Source: Desulfoprunum benzoelyticum | GTDB lineage: Bacteria > Desulfobacterota > Desulfobulbia > Desulfobulbales > Desulfocapsaceae | Length of the DNA: 64,000 bases | Direction: 5' to 3' | NCBI RefSeq assembly: GCF_014201505.1 | Contig: NZ_JACHEO010000014.1 | Location: 34,010-98,009, forward strand | Part shown: positions 37,335 through 46,071 of the stretch, piece after piece | How positions within the stretch are numbered: the stretch's first letter is position 1 | Layout: every line of letters begins with the position of its first letter | The notes under the pieces: generated by a model | What the model was told of the DNA's origin: nothing | The model's input: only the letters and a program-made list of their open reading frames with translations | Database searches by the model: none | Program-made: the position numbers and the translations under genes

Positions 37335-38702
37335 TCAATGGAACGAACAGCCATCCGGTGGCTTGATATTGTATTTCTGAATTTTACTCCGTAGTGTGGG
37401 CAGGGAGATCTCAAGCCGCTGGGCGGCCTCGGTTCGTCTCCAGTTCAAGGCATCCAGGGTGTTCTTGATATGCTCTTTTTCGATGCTGACCAGTGAACGG
37501 ATGGAACTGTCGGATTCTTCGGTCTGCCGGTACTTGCGCAGGATCTTGTCGATGTCGTTGAGCAGCAGAACACTGCCCCGCGTCTGAACCACCGCTTCGA
37601 TCAGGACATTCTCGAGTTCGCGGACGTTGCCCGGCCACTGATGGACCTTCAACCGCTCCAGGACGCCGGCCTGGAAGTGCAGGACCTCGGTATTCAATCT
37701 CAGATTGATTTTCTGGAGGAAATAATCGACCAGGTCGTCGATGTCCGACAGCCGTTCGCGCAGCGGCGGCAGTTGGATGATGACCACCCGCAGGCGGTAA
37801 AAAAGATCGCGCCTGAACTCGTGCTGGTTGACCATGTTGAACAGATCGCGGTTGGTGGCGGCGATGATGCGACAGTTGGATTTCAGGGTCTCCTGGCCGC
37901 CCACCCGCATGTATTCATGGCGCTGAAGAAACCCCAGCAATTTGCCCTGCACTTCATAGGCCAGCTCCCCGATCTCGTCCAGAAAGAGGGTGCCGTTGCC
38001 GGCGAGCTCGATCTTGCCTTTCTGGGTGCGGTTGGCCCCGGTGAACGCCCCTTCCACGTGGCCGAACAACTCGCTTTCGATCAGGTTGGTGACCACCGAG
38101 CTGCAATCGAGGGTGACGAACGGTTCATTGGCGGCAATACTGTTGCGGTGAATGGCCCGGGCGACGACTTCCTTGCCGGTGCCGGTCTCGCCCTGGATCA
38201 AAACAGTCGTCCGTTTCTGACAGGCAAGGCCGATGGTTTTGAAGATCTTCCGCATCTGATCACTGTTGCCGATGATCAGGTTCGGATTGAAATCCTTCGA
38301 CTGGGGCAGGCCAAAAGTCTTCTCCTCCTGCTCAGCCTCGAGGATGCTGGTAACACGCTGGATTGCATCCTCGATCAGATCGACGTCCAGCGGCTTGTGA
38401 ATATAATCGAAGGCGCCTGATTTCATCGCCTCGATAGTGGTGGCCATGTCGTGATAGGCGGTGATCATGATGACCTTGGCGAGATGGCCTTCGTTGTGGA
38501 TCCGGCTCAGGATCTCCAGTCCGTTGCCGTCGGGCAGGTGGATATCGATGATGACGATATCCGGCAGCTGGTCACGGAACAGGGCGAACCCGGTTTCGCC
38601 GGTTTCCGCCTTCATCACCTGATGGCCCTTTTCAGTGAAAAACATCTCCAGGGTTTCCAGGATGGATATCTCGTCATCGATCAGCAGGATCTTCAGCTTC
38701 AT
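37335..38702 (-). CDS. bamV: Sigma-54-dependent response regulator, BamV-like
   Basis: A 455-residue NtrC-type regulator. The receiver domain (residues 1-120) has the acidic pocket IDDE and phosphoacceptor Asp in [13 protein letters not shown]. The AAA domain has Walker [13 protein letters not shown], the sigma-54 loop [12 protein letters not shown] and Walker [12 protein letters not shown]. The C-terminus has a Fis-type helix-turn-helix ([20 protein letters not shown]). It follows its kinase by 12 bases. In Geobacter the homologous BamVW pair controls benzoate genes; here a sigma-54 promoter stands before the ligase. The symbol rests on this synteny. Confidence 0.85.
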   Translation of the reverse strand: MKLKILLIDDEISILETLEMFFTEKGHQVMKAETGETGFALFRDQLPDIVIIDIHLPDGNGLEILSRIHNEGHLAKVIMITAYHDMATTIEAMKSGAFDYIHKPLDVDLIEDAIQRVTSILEAEQEEKTFGLPQSKDFNPNLIIGNSDQMRKIFKTIGLACQKRTTVLIQGETGTGKEVVARAIHRNSIAANEPFVTLDCSSVVTNLIESELFGHVEGAFTGANRTQKGKIELAGNGTLFLDEIGELAYEVQGKLLGFLQRHEYMRVGGQETLKSNCRIIAATNRDLFNMVNQHEFRRDLFYRLRVVIIQLPPLRERLSDIDDLVDYFLQKINLRLNTEVLHFQAGVLERLKVHQWPGNVRELENVLIEAVVQTRGSVLLLNDIDKILRKYRQTEESDSSIRSLVSIEKEHIKNTLDALNWRRTEAAQRLEISLPTLRSKIQKYNIKPPDGCSFH

Positions 38703-38714
38703 CGCACCGTCCTC

Positions 38715-40229
38715 TTATTGCACCGGGATCTGGATGGTAAAGCAGACGCCGTTGGGAAATCCATTGCGCACTTCGACCCGGCCCATATGGGCCTCGGCAA
38801 TACGTTTGACGTTGTTGAGTCCCAACCCGGTGCCCCTGGCCCTGGTGGTGAAGAACGGCTTGAAAATATCGCCGATGATCTTCTCGGGGATTCCCGGCCC
38901 CTCATCGGAAACCATGATTTCCACCATCTCTCCGAGTTCCTTGTCGTACTGGCTGCGCAGATGGATCTTCTTGCCCTCCGACGAGGCCTCGACGGCGTTG
39001 AGCAGCAGGTTGAGAACGGCCTGGATGAGCAGTTGTCCGTCAATGGTCATCGGGGGAAGGTTGGGATCGAGGTCGGTCCTCAGGATGATGTTCTCCGCCT
39101 CCAGTTTCATTTCCAGCAGTTCGATCGAAGACCGCAGCAGGTCGTTCACCGACTCCTGCCTGACATTCAAGCGGATGGGTTTGGCGAAATCGAGCAGTTC
39201 CTGGAGAATCTTTTCGAGACGTTTGACCTCCCGGACTGAGATATCGACTCGTTTCTGATCGTTGCCCTGCAGGAGAGGGTTCTTTTTGAGGATCTGCAGA
39301 TTCATCTGCACCGCCGACAAGGGGTTGCGGATCTCGTGCGACAGCGAGGTGGTCATCCGGCCGATGTCTGCCATCCGTTCCGATTCACGGATTTTCTGCT
39401 CCAGTTCAACGCGGGTGGTGATGTCGCGGCAGATGCCGATGACGGAAACCCTGCCGTTCCATTCGGTGACCTTGGAAAAAATTTCAGTGGGGTAGCTTTC
39501 GCCATTGCGGGCCAGGCGCAGATATTCGAGCATCGGTAGGGGATCCTTGGTCGCCAGTTTGCGAAAATAGGATGCCTTGACCTTTTTGCGGTGGCGTGGA
39601 TCGACGAAGCCCCAGAACTTCTGGCCGATCATCTGCGAGGGCTGGTAGCCGTGCATCAGTCCGAGCGCGGAATTAACAAAGACCAGAACCTCATCGTGAA
39701 TGACGAAAAAGCCGTCATTGATTTCCTCAACCAAAATCTTATACCGTTGCTCCGACTCCTTCAATTCAGCTGTGCGAAGGCGCACCTGTTCTTCCAGAAA
39801 CTGATTCTGCTTGAGAATTTTCTCCTGCTGCATTGATTGAAACAGGTCGCTGAACCGATGGATGGTATGGGTCAGACATTGGTTGATGGATTGGATGGCA
39901 TCCTGCAATTCGTCGCCCGGGATTTCTTTGATCAGCAGGGGAATGGAAATGCTGCGGAACAACTCGAAGGCCATCTGGACATCGGAGAGAGGAAAGCCGG
40001 TCATCAGCCGCATTCGCGCGATCATTTCGATAAAGCTGTTGATGCTTCTGAAATCATTGACAAACAATGCGGTTATGAATGCCTCGTAGGCCTCCGTTAC
40101 TGTGGCGGTAATCTCCTCCTCCGGCCGATTGGCATACATCTCGCTGACCTGGGTCCTGAGCGAATGAACCCATTCTGCAATGATGGCGGGTTTATTATCG
40201 TCAAAAATGGCGATCAGTGAAGATCTCAT
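38715..40229 (-). CDS. bamW: Cytoplasmic PAS sensor histidine kinase, BamW-like
   Basis: A 504-residue kinase without membrane segments. Residues 1 to about 125 resemble an RsbRD-type helical input domain (EEEITATVTEAYEAFITALF). A coiled coil follows, then a PAS domain (about 165-285: EEINDGFFVIHDEVLVFVN, GICRDITTRVELEQ). The phosphoacceptor is the His of SLSHEIRNPLSAVQMN (near residue 300). The ATPase has LNLLLNAVEAS, DEGPGIPEKI and GTGLGLNNVKR. Being soluble, it should sense an internal signal such as benzoate or benzoyl-CoA. Together with the following regulator it forms the BamVW-like pair. Confidence 0.82.
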   Translation of the reverse strand: MRSSLIAIFDDNKPAIIAEWVHSLRTQVSEMYANRPEEEITATVTEAYEAFITALFVNDFRSINSFIEMIARMRLMTGFPLSDVQMAFELFRSISIPLLIKEIPGDELQDAIQSINQCLTHTIHRFSDLFQSMQQEKILKQNQFLEEQVRLRTAELKESEQRYKILVEEINDGFFVIHDEVLVFVNSALGLMHGYQPSQMIGQKFWGFVDPRHRKKVKASYFRKLATKDPLPMLEYLRLARNGESYPTEIFSKVTEWNGRVSVIGICRDITTRVELEQKIRESERMADIGRMTTSLSHEIRNPLSAVQMNLQILKKNPLLQGNDQKRVDISVREVKRLEKILQELLDFAKPIRLNVRQESVNDLLRSSIELLEMKLEAENIILRTDLDPNLPPMTIDGQLLIQAVLNLLLNAVEASSEGKKIHLRSQYDKELGEMVEIMVSDEGPGIPEKIIGDIFKPFFTTRARGTGLGLNNVKRIAEAHMGRVEVRNGFPNGVCFTIQIPVQ

Positions 40230-40443
40230 AGGAGCTCTTCCGGTGGAGAAGGCTGTTGGTCCAACAATGAATGGACGGCCACTCGGAAGACAGGTGTCAC
40301 TCTATCTTCCGGTGGCCGCTATGCGTAAAAGGGATACATCTCTCGCCCCTGCACCTGTCAAACACAGTCCTCTGGCCGCGTATCACAAACGGCTGGAGCA
40401 GGGCAGGGGGTTTTGTCAAAATTTGAAAGAGAAACTGAAACAC

Positions 40444-40458
40444 TGATCTTCCAGATCA
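40444..40458 (-). terminator. Short hairpin downstream of the bam operon's last gene
   Basis: TGATCT-TCC-AGATCA, 6 bp with a 3-base loop, lies about 30 bases beyond the DUF35 stop at 40488 and is followed on the minus strand by a moderately T-rich run. It is the only candidate terminator seen between the long bam operon and the kinase gene, and it is weak. Confidence 0.3.
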
Positions 40459-40487
40459 CTTGACGAAAAAGATGCAAGGGGCCGTCG

Positions 40488-40919
40488 CTACGCTTTTTTG
40501 AAAATATAGTTCAATTGGCCGTTGGCCAGGTGATTGGCGACGGTGCTCATCGGCATGCCGATCTTAACCTCGGCCAGGTCGAGATCGCCATCGAGACGTC
40601 CGAAAACCTGATATTCGCCGTAGTCGAGCATGGCGATGCTGTACGGAACGTCTTTTTCAAAGCCCACCGGGGCGTACTGGAGCTGGCTGTACGATACCAG
40701 CTTGCCGGTTCCGCTGACCTCGCGCCACTCCATGTCGCTCGACAGGCATGCCGCACAGTCGGCCCGGGGTGGAAAAAATTTCGCCCCACAGCTTTTGCAG
40801 ACTGTATACATGACCTTGCCGCCTTCCAGGTGGTCGATGAAATCGTTGACCCGGGTTGTCTTGGTGAAGCTCACCGTGCCGAATTTGCCGAAGCGGACAT
40901 CTTCCTTTTTTTCACTCAT
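40488..40919 (-). CDS. OB-fold (DUF35) zinc-ribbon partner of thiolase
   Basis: A 143-residue DUF35 protein: a rubredoxin-like zinc ribbon YTVCKSCGAKFFPPRADCAAC (two CxxC pairs) followed by an OB fold (EWREVSGTGKLVSYSQLQY, PYSIAMLDYGEYQVFGRL). Such proteins bind thiolases of the SCP2 type and make them active or channel CoA esters. It starts 13 bases after the thiolase stop, with GGAGGATGAG before ATG 40919. It is the last gene of the minus-strand operon that starts at bamD. Confidence 0.85.
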   Translation of the reverse strand: MSEKKEDVRFGKFGTVSFTKTTRVNDFIDHLEGGKVMYTVCKSCGAKFFPPRADCAACLSSDMEWREVSGTGKLVSYSQLQYAPVGFEKDVPYSIAMLDYGEYQVFGRLDGDLDLAEVKIGMPMSTVANHLANGQLNYIFKKA

Positions 40920-40932
40920 CTCATCCTCCAGA

Positions 40933-42102
40933 TTACTCGTTGCCAAGAATGGTTACGTTGCCGTAGATGCCCACCCCACCGATGTTGTGCACCAAGCCGA
41001 TCTGCGGATCCTTGACCTGAATGTCGCCGGCTTCACCCCGCAGCTGCAGGACAATCGTGCGGACCTGGCTGCCGCCGGTGGCGCCGATCGGGTGGCCTTT
41101 GGAGAGCAGGCCGCCGTCGACGTTGACCGGAATGCTTCCCTCTTTATATGTCTCTTTGCCCCGGATCAGCTCCTTGGCCCCGCCTGGCTCGGCGAATCCC
41201 AGGGCCTCGTAGGCCAGCAGCTCGGCGATGGTGAAGCAGTCGTGGACCTCGGCGACATCGATATCCTTGGGCCCGACTCCGGCCATGGCGTAGGCCTCTT
41301 TGGCCGCCTGTTCCGCCGCCTTCAGGGCAAAGAGACGATCCCGGCCGGCCAGGTTGACGCTGGCGCTGGCGGTGCCGATCCCCTTGATCCACACCGGTTT
41401 CTTGCTGAACGATTTGGCCTTTTCGGCGCTGGCGACGATCAGGCACGAGGTGCCGTCGGCGTTGGCGCAGCAATCACCGACCCGCAGCGGACTGGAGACC
41501 GGGCCCGACATCATGTTCTTGGGATCGGTGAAGTTTTCCAGAGCGACGGCCTTGCGGAAGACTGCCCGGTCGTTGAGCTGGCCGTAGGTGGAGGCCTTGA
41601 CCCGTACTGCCGCCAGATCCTCGGGGGTGGTGCCGTACTTGTCCATATGGGCCTGGGCGTGCATCGCGTAATAGGCCGGCATCATCGTTCCGAAGGGGCT
41701 CTCCCACTGGATGTCGGCGCCGCGGCCCATCCGTTCCTGGCTCTCGGCCGAAGAGATCTCCGACATCTTCTGCAGGCCGATGACGGCGACGACGTCGTGG
41801 AGGCCGGAGGCCACCATGGCGTAGGCCATCTTGAGGCCGGTGCTCGACGACGAGCACAGGGTTTCGATATAGAAGGTCGGCTGCGGGTTGAGGCCGAGGT
41901 ACTCGGCCACGACGGCCGACGGTGACCGCTGCTTGTCATATTCCGGGGCCGAGCACAGGATCGAGGCATCGATATCCTTGGCGGTGATCCCGGCGTCGGT
42001 GATAGCCTCCTTGAAGCCCTCGAACGCCAGTTCCCTGATCGATCCCGGATAATTACGGACAAATTTACTCTGCCCAACACCTATTATGGCTACTTTTTTC
42101 AT
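40933..42102 (-). CDS. SCP2-type thiolase, probable 3-oxopimeloyl-CoA thiolase
   Basis: A 389-residue thiolase: nucleophile Cys in ETLCSSSSTGLKMAY, HDCFTIAELLAYEALGFAE, and the His loop GGLLSKGHPIGATGGSQ. The usual C-terminal CxG is replaced by VHNIGGVGIYGN, as in SCP2-type thiolases that work with a DUF35 partner, which is the next gene. Placed after the ring-opening hydrolase and an SDR, it fits cleavage of 3-oxopimeloyl-CoA to glutaryl-CoA and acetyl-CoA, but the substrate is inferred from context. AAGGAC precedes the ATG. An 89-base gap with a hairpin separates it from the SDR. Confidence 0.82.
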   Translation of the reverse strand: MKKVAIIGVGQSKFVRNYPGSIRELAFEGFKEAITDAGITAKDIDASILCSAPEYDKQRSPSAVVAEYLGLNPQPTFYIETLCSSSSTGLKMAYAMVASGLHDVVAVIGLQKMSEISSAESQERMGRGADIQWESPFGTMMPAYYAMHAQAHMDKYGTTPEDLAAVRVKASTYGQLNDRAVFRKAVALENFTDPKNMMSGPVSSPLRVGDCCANADGTSCLIVASAEKAKSFSKKPVWIKGIGTASASVNLAGRDRLFALKAAEQAAKEAYAMAGVGPKDIDVAEVHDCFTIAELLAYEALGFAEPGGAKELIRGKETYKEGSIPVNVDGGLLSKGHPIGATGGSQVRTIVLQLRGEAGDIQVKDPQIGLVHNIGGVGIYGNVTILGNE

Positions 42103-42191
42103 AGCTGTGTCCTTTTTGAGACGAGCGCCCGGCCTGGCATCTGTGTTCAGAAAACACCCGGCGCAAGGCGCTCATACCCCCCTGCGGGGTG

Positions 42192-42941
42192 TTAGATGTA
42201 TTGGCCGCCGTCGACCTTGATGCATTCGCCGGTGATATGCTTGGCCTTGTCCGATGCCAGGAAGGCGATCAGGTTGGCCAGGTCATCGGGCTCGCCGACC
42301 CGTTTGAGGACGATCTCGGCCATTGCCATATCGACGATCTTGTCGCGGGCCTCGGATTCCTTCAGCATCGGGGTCTCGATGAGACCGGGAGCGACGGCGT
42401 TGACCGTGATCCCGAAGGCCCCAAGTTCCTTGGCTACCGCTTTGGTGTAGCCGATGATGCCGGCCTTGGAGGCGCTGTAGTTGGACTGGCCGAACTTGCC
42501 GCGCAGGCCGTTGATCGAGGTAACGTTGACGATCCGTCCGTACTTCTGGTCTTTGAGCAGCGGAGCGGTGTGGCGGGTGAAATTGAAGTAGCCCTTGAGG
42601 TTGACCTCCAGGACCCGATCCCACTGCTCTTCGGTCATCTTCCAGCACACGCCGTCCCAGTTCATCCCGGCGTTGTTGACCAGGATGTCGACGCGACCGA
42701 AGGCCTCGAGGGCGGCCTTGACCACCGCCTCGGACTCGGTGAAGGAGGCGATGTCGCACTTGACGCAGATCGCCTTGCGCCCCATGCCTTCGATCTCTTT
42801 GACGATCGCTTCGGCCTCTTCCTTGTGGCTGCGGTAAGTCAGGCAGACATTGGCGCCTTCCCTGGCCAGCATCAGGGAGACGGCGGTGCCGATACCCTGG
42901 GAGCCACCGGTGACGATGGCATTCTTATTTTCCAGTAACAT
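42192..42941 (-). CDS. SDR-family oxidoreductase, probable 3-hydroxypimeloyl-CoA dehydrogenase
   Basis: A 249-residue classical short-chain dehydrogenase: TGGSQGIGTAVSLMLAREG (cofactor loop), VNNAGMNWDG, serine in VNVTSINGLRG, YSASKAGIIGYTK (Tyr and Lys) and APGLIETPM. It resembles FabG-like 3-hydroxyacyl dehydrogenases. It sits between bamA, whose product is 3-hydroxypimeloyl-CoA, and a thiolase, so oxidation of that product to 3-oxopimeloyl-CoA is the likely role; this is from context. It starts 19 bases after bamA. Confidence 0.82.
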   Translation of the reverse strand: MLLENKNAIVTGGSQGIGTAVSLMLAREGANVCLTYRSHKEEAEAIVKEIEGMGRKAICVKCDIASFTESEAVVKAALEAFGRVDILVNNAGMNWDGVCWKMTEEQWDRVLEVNLKGYFNFTRHTAPLLKDQKYGRIVNVTSINGLRGKFGQSNYSASKAGIIGYTKAVAKELGAFGITVNAVAPGLIETPMLKESEARDKIVDMAMAEIVLKRVGEPDDLANLIAFLASDKAKHITGECIKVDGGQYI

Positions 42942-42960
42942 AGTTTTCTCTCTAATATTG

Positions 42961-44106
42961 TTATTTTTTCTCAGTCGGCATCAAACTCTCGATCAGCTCA
43001 TCGGTCCAGGGAACGCCTTTTGCCAACCCCTGGCGAAGTTTGACAAAGTCTATTTCACGACCGGTCTCTTTGGTTCCCTCGTTAAAAGCGCGGAAACCTG
43101 TCCTGGCTTCATTCATCATATTCAACGCCAACCAGGCCCGGGAGTTTTCCTTATTCTGATTCCAGGCCTGCAGCTTCGGTTTGCGCAGTTCTTCAAGACT
43201 CTTGGTCATACACTCGGGGAAGGTCTCGAGGAGTTTAGCACACATCTCTTCAACCTTCTGGTCTAACAGACTGAGGTCAACAACGCCTTCTTTGAGCAAA
43301 GCCCGACCTTCTTTGAGTGCAGCGCCGGTCTTAAACTCGCCATGGATCACCCGACCGTATTCGTCGAGCATCTGATCGGTAATAACCATGGGGTTGGCGA
43401 TGAACTTGCCGTTCACCTTCAACGCGGGCACCAGGTCACCAATGATGCCAAGCCGTGCCGCCTTATGAGCAGAGAACGGCTCACAGAGCGTGCCGGAGAT
43501 CATGGCCTGCTCACAGCCAATCATCACCGGTAAAAAGTCGGTTGCACCGCCGATAGCAGCCGAACCGTGCTTGGGACCGGCCTGACCAAAATTCGCCAGA
43601 TCCTGGGCGATGGTAAAGTCGCAGGCCATGCCGATTTCCTGGCCCCCGCCGATCCGCATGCCATTAACCCGGGAAATTACCGGCTTGTCGCAAGCAAGAA
43701 TCGCCGAAACCATATCATTGAACAGTCGCATGTACTGCCGATATTCCTGAGGATTGCCCGCATAATACTCGGCATATTCCTTGGTGTTTCCTCCGGTACA
43801 GAATGCTCTGTCGCCAGTACCGGTGAAGACCACGGCGTTGACTTCACGGTCAACGGATGCACGGCGAAAGGCGAGAATGGTGGCTTTCACCATATCCGTT
43901 GTATAGGAGTTGTACTGTTTTGGGTTGTTGAAAATTATCCAGGCATTGAACAAACCTTCGGCCACACTGCCATCAAGACGTTTTGCCGGTCGCTTCTCAT
44001 ATAACACCATGCCGTCGCAGAGTTTTTCCACGTCCCGATCGATCAGGTTGTGATCAATCAGATGCTCCGGTGCCGTTTTGGCGATAACTTCATCCGTTTT
44101 ACTCAT
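42961..44106 (-). CDS. bamA: 6-oxocyclohex-1-ene-1-carbonyl-CoA hydrolase (ring-opening)
   Basis: A 381-residue crotonase-family hydrolase, the marker enzyme of anaerobic aromatic degradation. It hydrates and hydrolytically opens 6-oxocyclohex-1-ene-1-carbonyl-CoA to 3-hydroxypimeloyl-CoA. Seen here: IIFNNPKQYNSYTTDMVKA, FTGTGDRAFCTGGNTKEYAE, RVNGMRIGGGQEIGMACDF (oxyanion site) and FGQAGPKHGSAAIGGATDF, all typical of BamA/Oah, with the usual length. It lies 26 bases after had and 19 bases before the SDR gene. Confidence 0.95.
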   Translation of the reverse strand: MSKTDEVIAKTAPEHLIDHNLIDRDVEKLCDGMVLYEKRPAKRLDGSVAEGLFNAWIIFNNPKQYNSYTTDMVKATILAFRRASVDREVNAVVFTGTGDRAFCTGGNTKEYAEYYAGNPQEYRQYMRLFNDMVSAILACDKPVISRVNGMRIGGGQEIGMACDFTIAQDLANFGQAGPKHGSAAIGGATDFLPVMIGCEQAMISGTLCEPFSAHKAARLGIIGDLVPALKVNGKFIANPMVITDQMLDEYGRVIHGEFKTGAALKEGRALLKEGVVDLSLLDQKVEEMCAKLLETFPECMTKSLEELRKPKLQAWNQNKENSRAWLALNMMNEARTGFRAFNEGTKETGREIDFVKLRQGLAKGVPWTDELIESLMPTEKK

Positions 44107-44132
44107 GCTCTATCCTCTTTTTAATTTTGATG

Positions 44133-45206
44133 TTACGGTACCATGATGGGACGCTGGTTGATCTTGCGCTGGTGCGCCATCTCGAACACCTCGTTGATGG
44201 AGTCCAGCGGGAAGGTCTTGACAAACGGTTTGAGATCCATCTTGCCGGCCAGGATCAGGTCGACGACCGGTCGATAGTATTCCGGCACGCAGCCCCAGTT
44301 GCCTCGAGCCGTCGCATTGAAGGCCATCAGGTTGGAGAGACGGAGTTCGGCGGTGTCAAGGGTGAAGCCGACGACCGACAGGTGGGCGCCGAAGGTCAGC
44401 AGGCCGAAGGCGGTCTTCTGGCCGGCGGCGGTGCCGGAGGTCTCGAAAATCTTGATATGGGTGGTCGATCGCCCCGTCTCCTTGGCCACGCCGTACACCT
44501 TCTTGCGCAGATCCTTGAAGGGGATCTCCTTGACATTGAAGGTCGCATCGACATAGGAGGACAGGTTTTCGAGTTTCTGCGAATCGACATCGATGGCCAC
44601 CACCGCGGCCCCGAAGCTCTTGGCCAGCAGGGCGCCGAAACCGCCGACGCCGCCGACGCCGATGAACACGGCCAGGTCCTTCTCGGACAGACCGGCCTCG
44701 ATGATGGCCTGATAGGGAGTGGTGATGGCATCGGCCACGACCGACAGCTCCTCCAGGGTGATGCCGGTGGCGCTGATCGGTTTCATGTTTTCGTCGACCG
44801 GGACGTTGCACAGCTGCTTGGCCGGCACGACGATGTGGCTGGCGAAGCCACCCTGGATGTCGTTGCCCGGCATCTTCTGGAAGCTGCAGATGTTGCCGCG
44901 GCCTTCCTTGCAGGATTCGCATTCGCCGCAGGGCATGACTGCCGGGACCACGACGGCGCATTTGGCCCATGCTTCGGCGCCCGGGCCGGTAGCCTCGACG
45001 ATACCGCTGATTTCATGTCCCAGGGTCAGCGGCAGAGATGACTTGATCGGAACACCGTCATAGTAGAACCCCAGATCGGTGTGGCACACTCCGCAGCCGC
45101 TGACTTTCAGCAGTACTTCGCCGGCCTTCGGCTCAGGGAGGGGGGCTTCAACCCGTTCCAGCGGTTGTTTGGGGCTGACCATCTGCCAGGATACCATTGT
45201 TGTCAT
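44133..45206 (-). CDS. had: 6-hydroxycyclohex-1-ene-1-carbonyl-CoA dehydrogenase
   Basis: A 357-residue zinc alcohol dehydrogenase of the Had/BamQ type. The catalytic zinc site is CGVCHTDLGFYY with GHEISGIVE, the structural zinc site is CGECESCKEGRGNIC, and the NAD loop is GVGGVGGFGALLAK. It oxidises the hydroxy-CoA formed by Dch to the 6-oxo compound, which the next gene product (BamA) opens. It starts 37 bases after fdhD. The substrate follows from the tight dch-had-bamA context and family resemblance. Confidence 0.9.
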   Translation of the reverse strand: MTTMVSWQMVSPKQPLERVEAPLPEPKAGEVLLKVSGCGVCHTDLGFYYDGVPIKSSLPLTLGHEISGIVEATGPGAEAWAKCAVVVPAVMPCGECESCKEGRGNICSFQKMPGNDIQGGFASHIVVPAKQLCNVPVDENMKPISATGITLEELSVVADAITTPYQAIIEAGLSEKDLAVFIGVGGVGGFGALLAKSFGAAVVAIDVDSQKLENLSSYVDATFNVKEIPFKDLRKKVYGVAKETGRSTTHIKIFETSGTAAGQKTAFGLLTFGAHLSVVGFTLDTAELRLSNLMAFNATARGNWGCVPEYYRPVVDLILAGKMDLKPFVKTFPLDSINEVFEMAHQRKINQRPIMVP

Positions 45207-45243
45207 AATGACTGCTCCTTATCTTTTTTGATGTTCATAGGGG

Positions 45244-46071
45244 TTACAAATCATGAATGAAATGTTCTTGTCCGTTATAAATGAGAAATTTATCGCCTTT
45301 CATGCGGGCGATCATCAGCATGCCAAGATCCTGGGCGAGATGCAGTCCCATGTGCGTGATGCCTGACCTGGAGATGATGGCCGGAATCTCCATCAACGCA
45401 GCCTTCATGACAATTTCCGAGGTGAGGCGGCCGGTACTGTAAAATACCTTGTTGCGGCCACTGATCCGTTCCAGCCACATTTTCCCGGCGATGGTGTCGG
45501 CGGCGTTGTGGCGGCCGACATCTTCGACGAATATCTCCACATTCCCGTCGCTGCACAGCGCGCAGCCATGCACCGCCCCGGCCGATCGGTAAATCTCGTT
45601 GTACGGGGCGAGCGACTTCATCAACCGGCTCAGCTGCGACTGGCGCAGGGCGATGGGCTGCAGTTTGACGGCATAGAGCCCGTCGATCATGCAACTGAAG
45701 ACGGTTCCCTGACCACAGCCGGTGGTAACCGTCCGTCCGGTCAGCTTCTCCTGGAGTTGGCCGCCGGTACCGTCTTTTGTCTGGATAGAGACGGACTCCG
45801 TCGACCAATCGACCCGGACTGATTCGATGTTCTCGATCTCGGTGATCAGGCGCTGGTTGCGCAGATACCCCAGCGCCAGCAACTCCGGTTGGGTGCCGAG
45901 CGTCATCAGGGTGACGATTTCATGACCATCGACCTGGATCGTCAGTGGCAATTCACCGGCAATTTCGACCTGCTTCGTCTCACCCTTTTCGTTGATCACC
46001 GAAACGGTATGGGTCGGCCGCACCCCGGCATCGGTCATGCGGGGACGGTAACCGATCACCTGTTCTTCCAC
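45244..46071 (-). CDS. fdhD: FdhD-type sulfurtransferase for Mo/W-bisMGD enzymes
   Basis: A 275-residue FdhD protein, which delivers sulfur to the pterin-bound metal of formate dehydrogenase-type enzymes. Seen: ELPLTIQVDGHEIVTLMTLG, TTGCGQGTVFSCM (only the first cysteine of the CxxC found in E. coli FdhD is kept, a known variant), AGAVHGCALCSDG, EDVGRHNAADTIAGKM and STGRLTSEIVMKAALM. It lies inside the benzoate operon, overlapping the dch stop by 16 bases, with no formate dehydrogenase gene nearby. The only Mo/W enzyme of the operon is BamB, so a role in BamB maturation is possible. Confidence 0.88.
   Translation of the reverse strand: MEEQVIGYRPRMTDAGVRPTHTVSVINEKGETKQVEIAGELPLTIQVDGHEIVTLMTLGTQPELLALGYLRNQRLITEIENIESVRVDWSTESVSIQTKDGTGGQLQEKLTGRTVTTGCGQGTVFSCMIDGLYAVKLQPIALRQSQLSRLMKSLAPYNEIYRSAGAVHGCALCSDGNVEIFVEDVGRHNAADTIAGKMWLERISGRNKVFYSTGRLTSEIVMKAALMEIPAIISRSGITHMGLHLAQDLGMLMIARMKGDKFLIYNGQEHFIHDL

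Noticed and set aside
42103..42191. A terminator that would split the bam operon between the SDR and the thiolase
   Set aside because: An AACACCC/GGGTGTT pairing exists, but the loop is long and the T run short, and the gene functions belong together, so I keep one operon.
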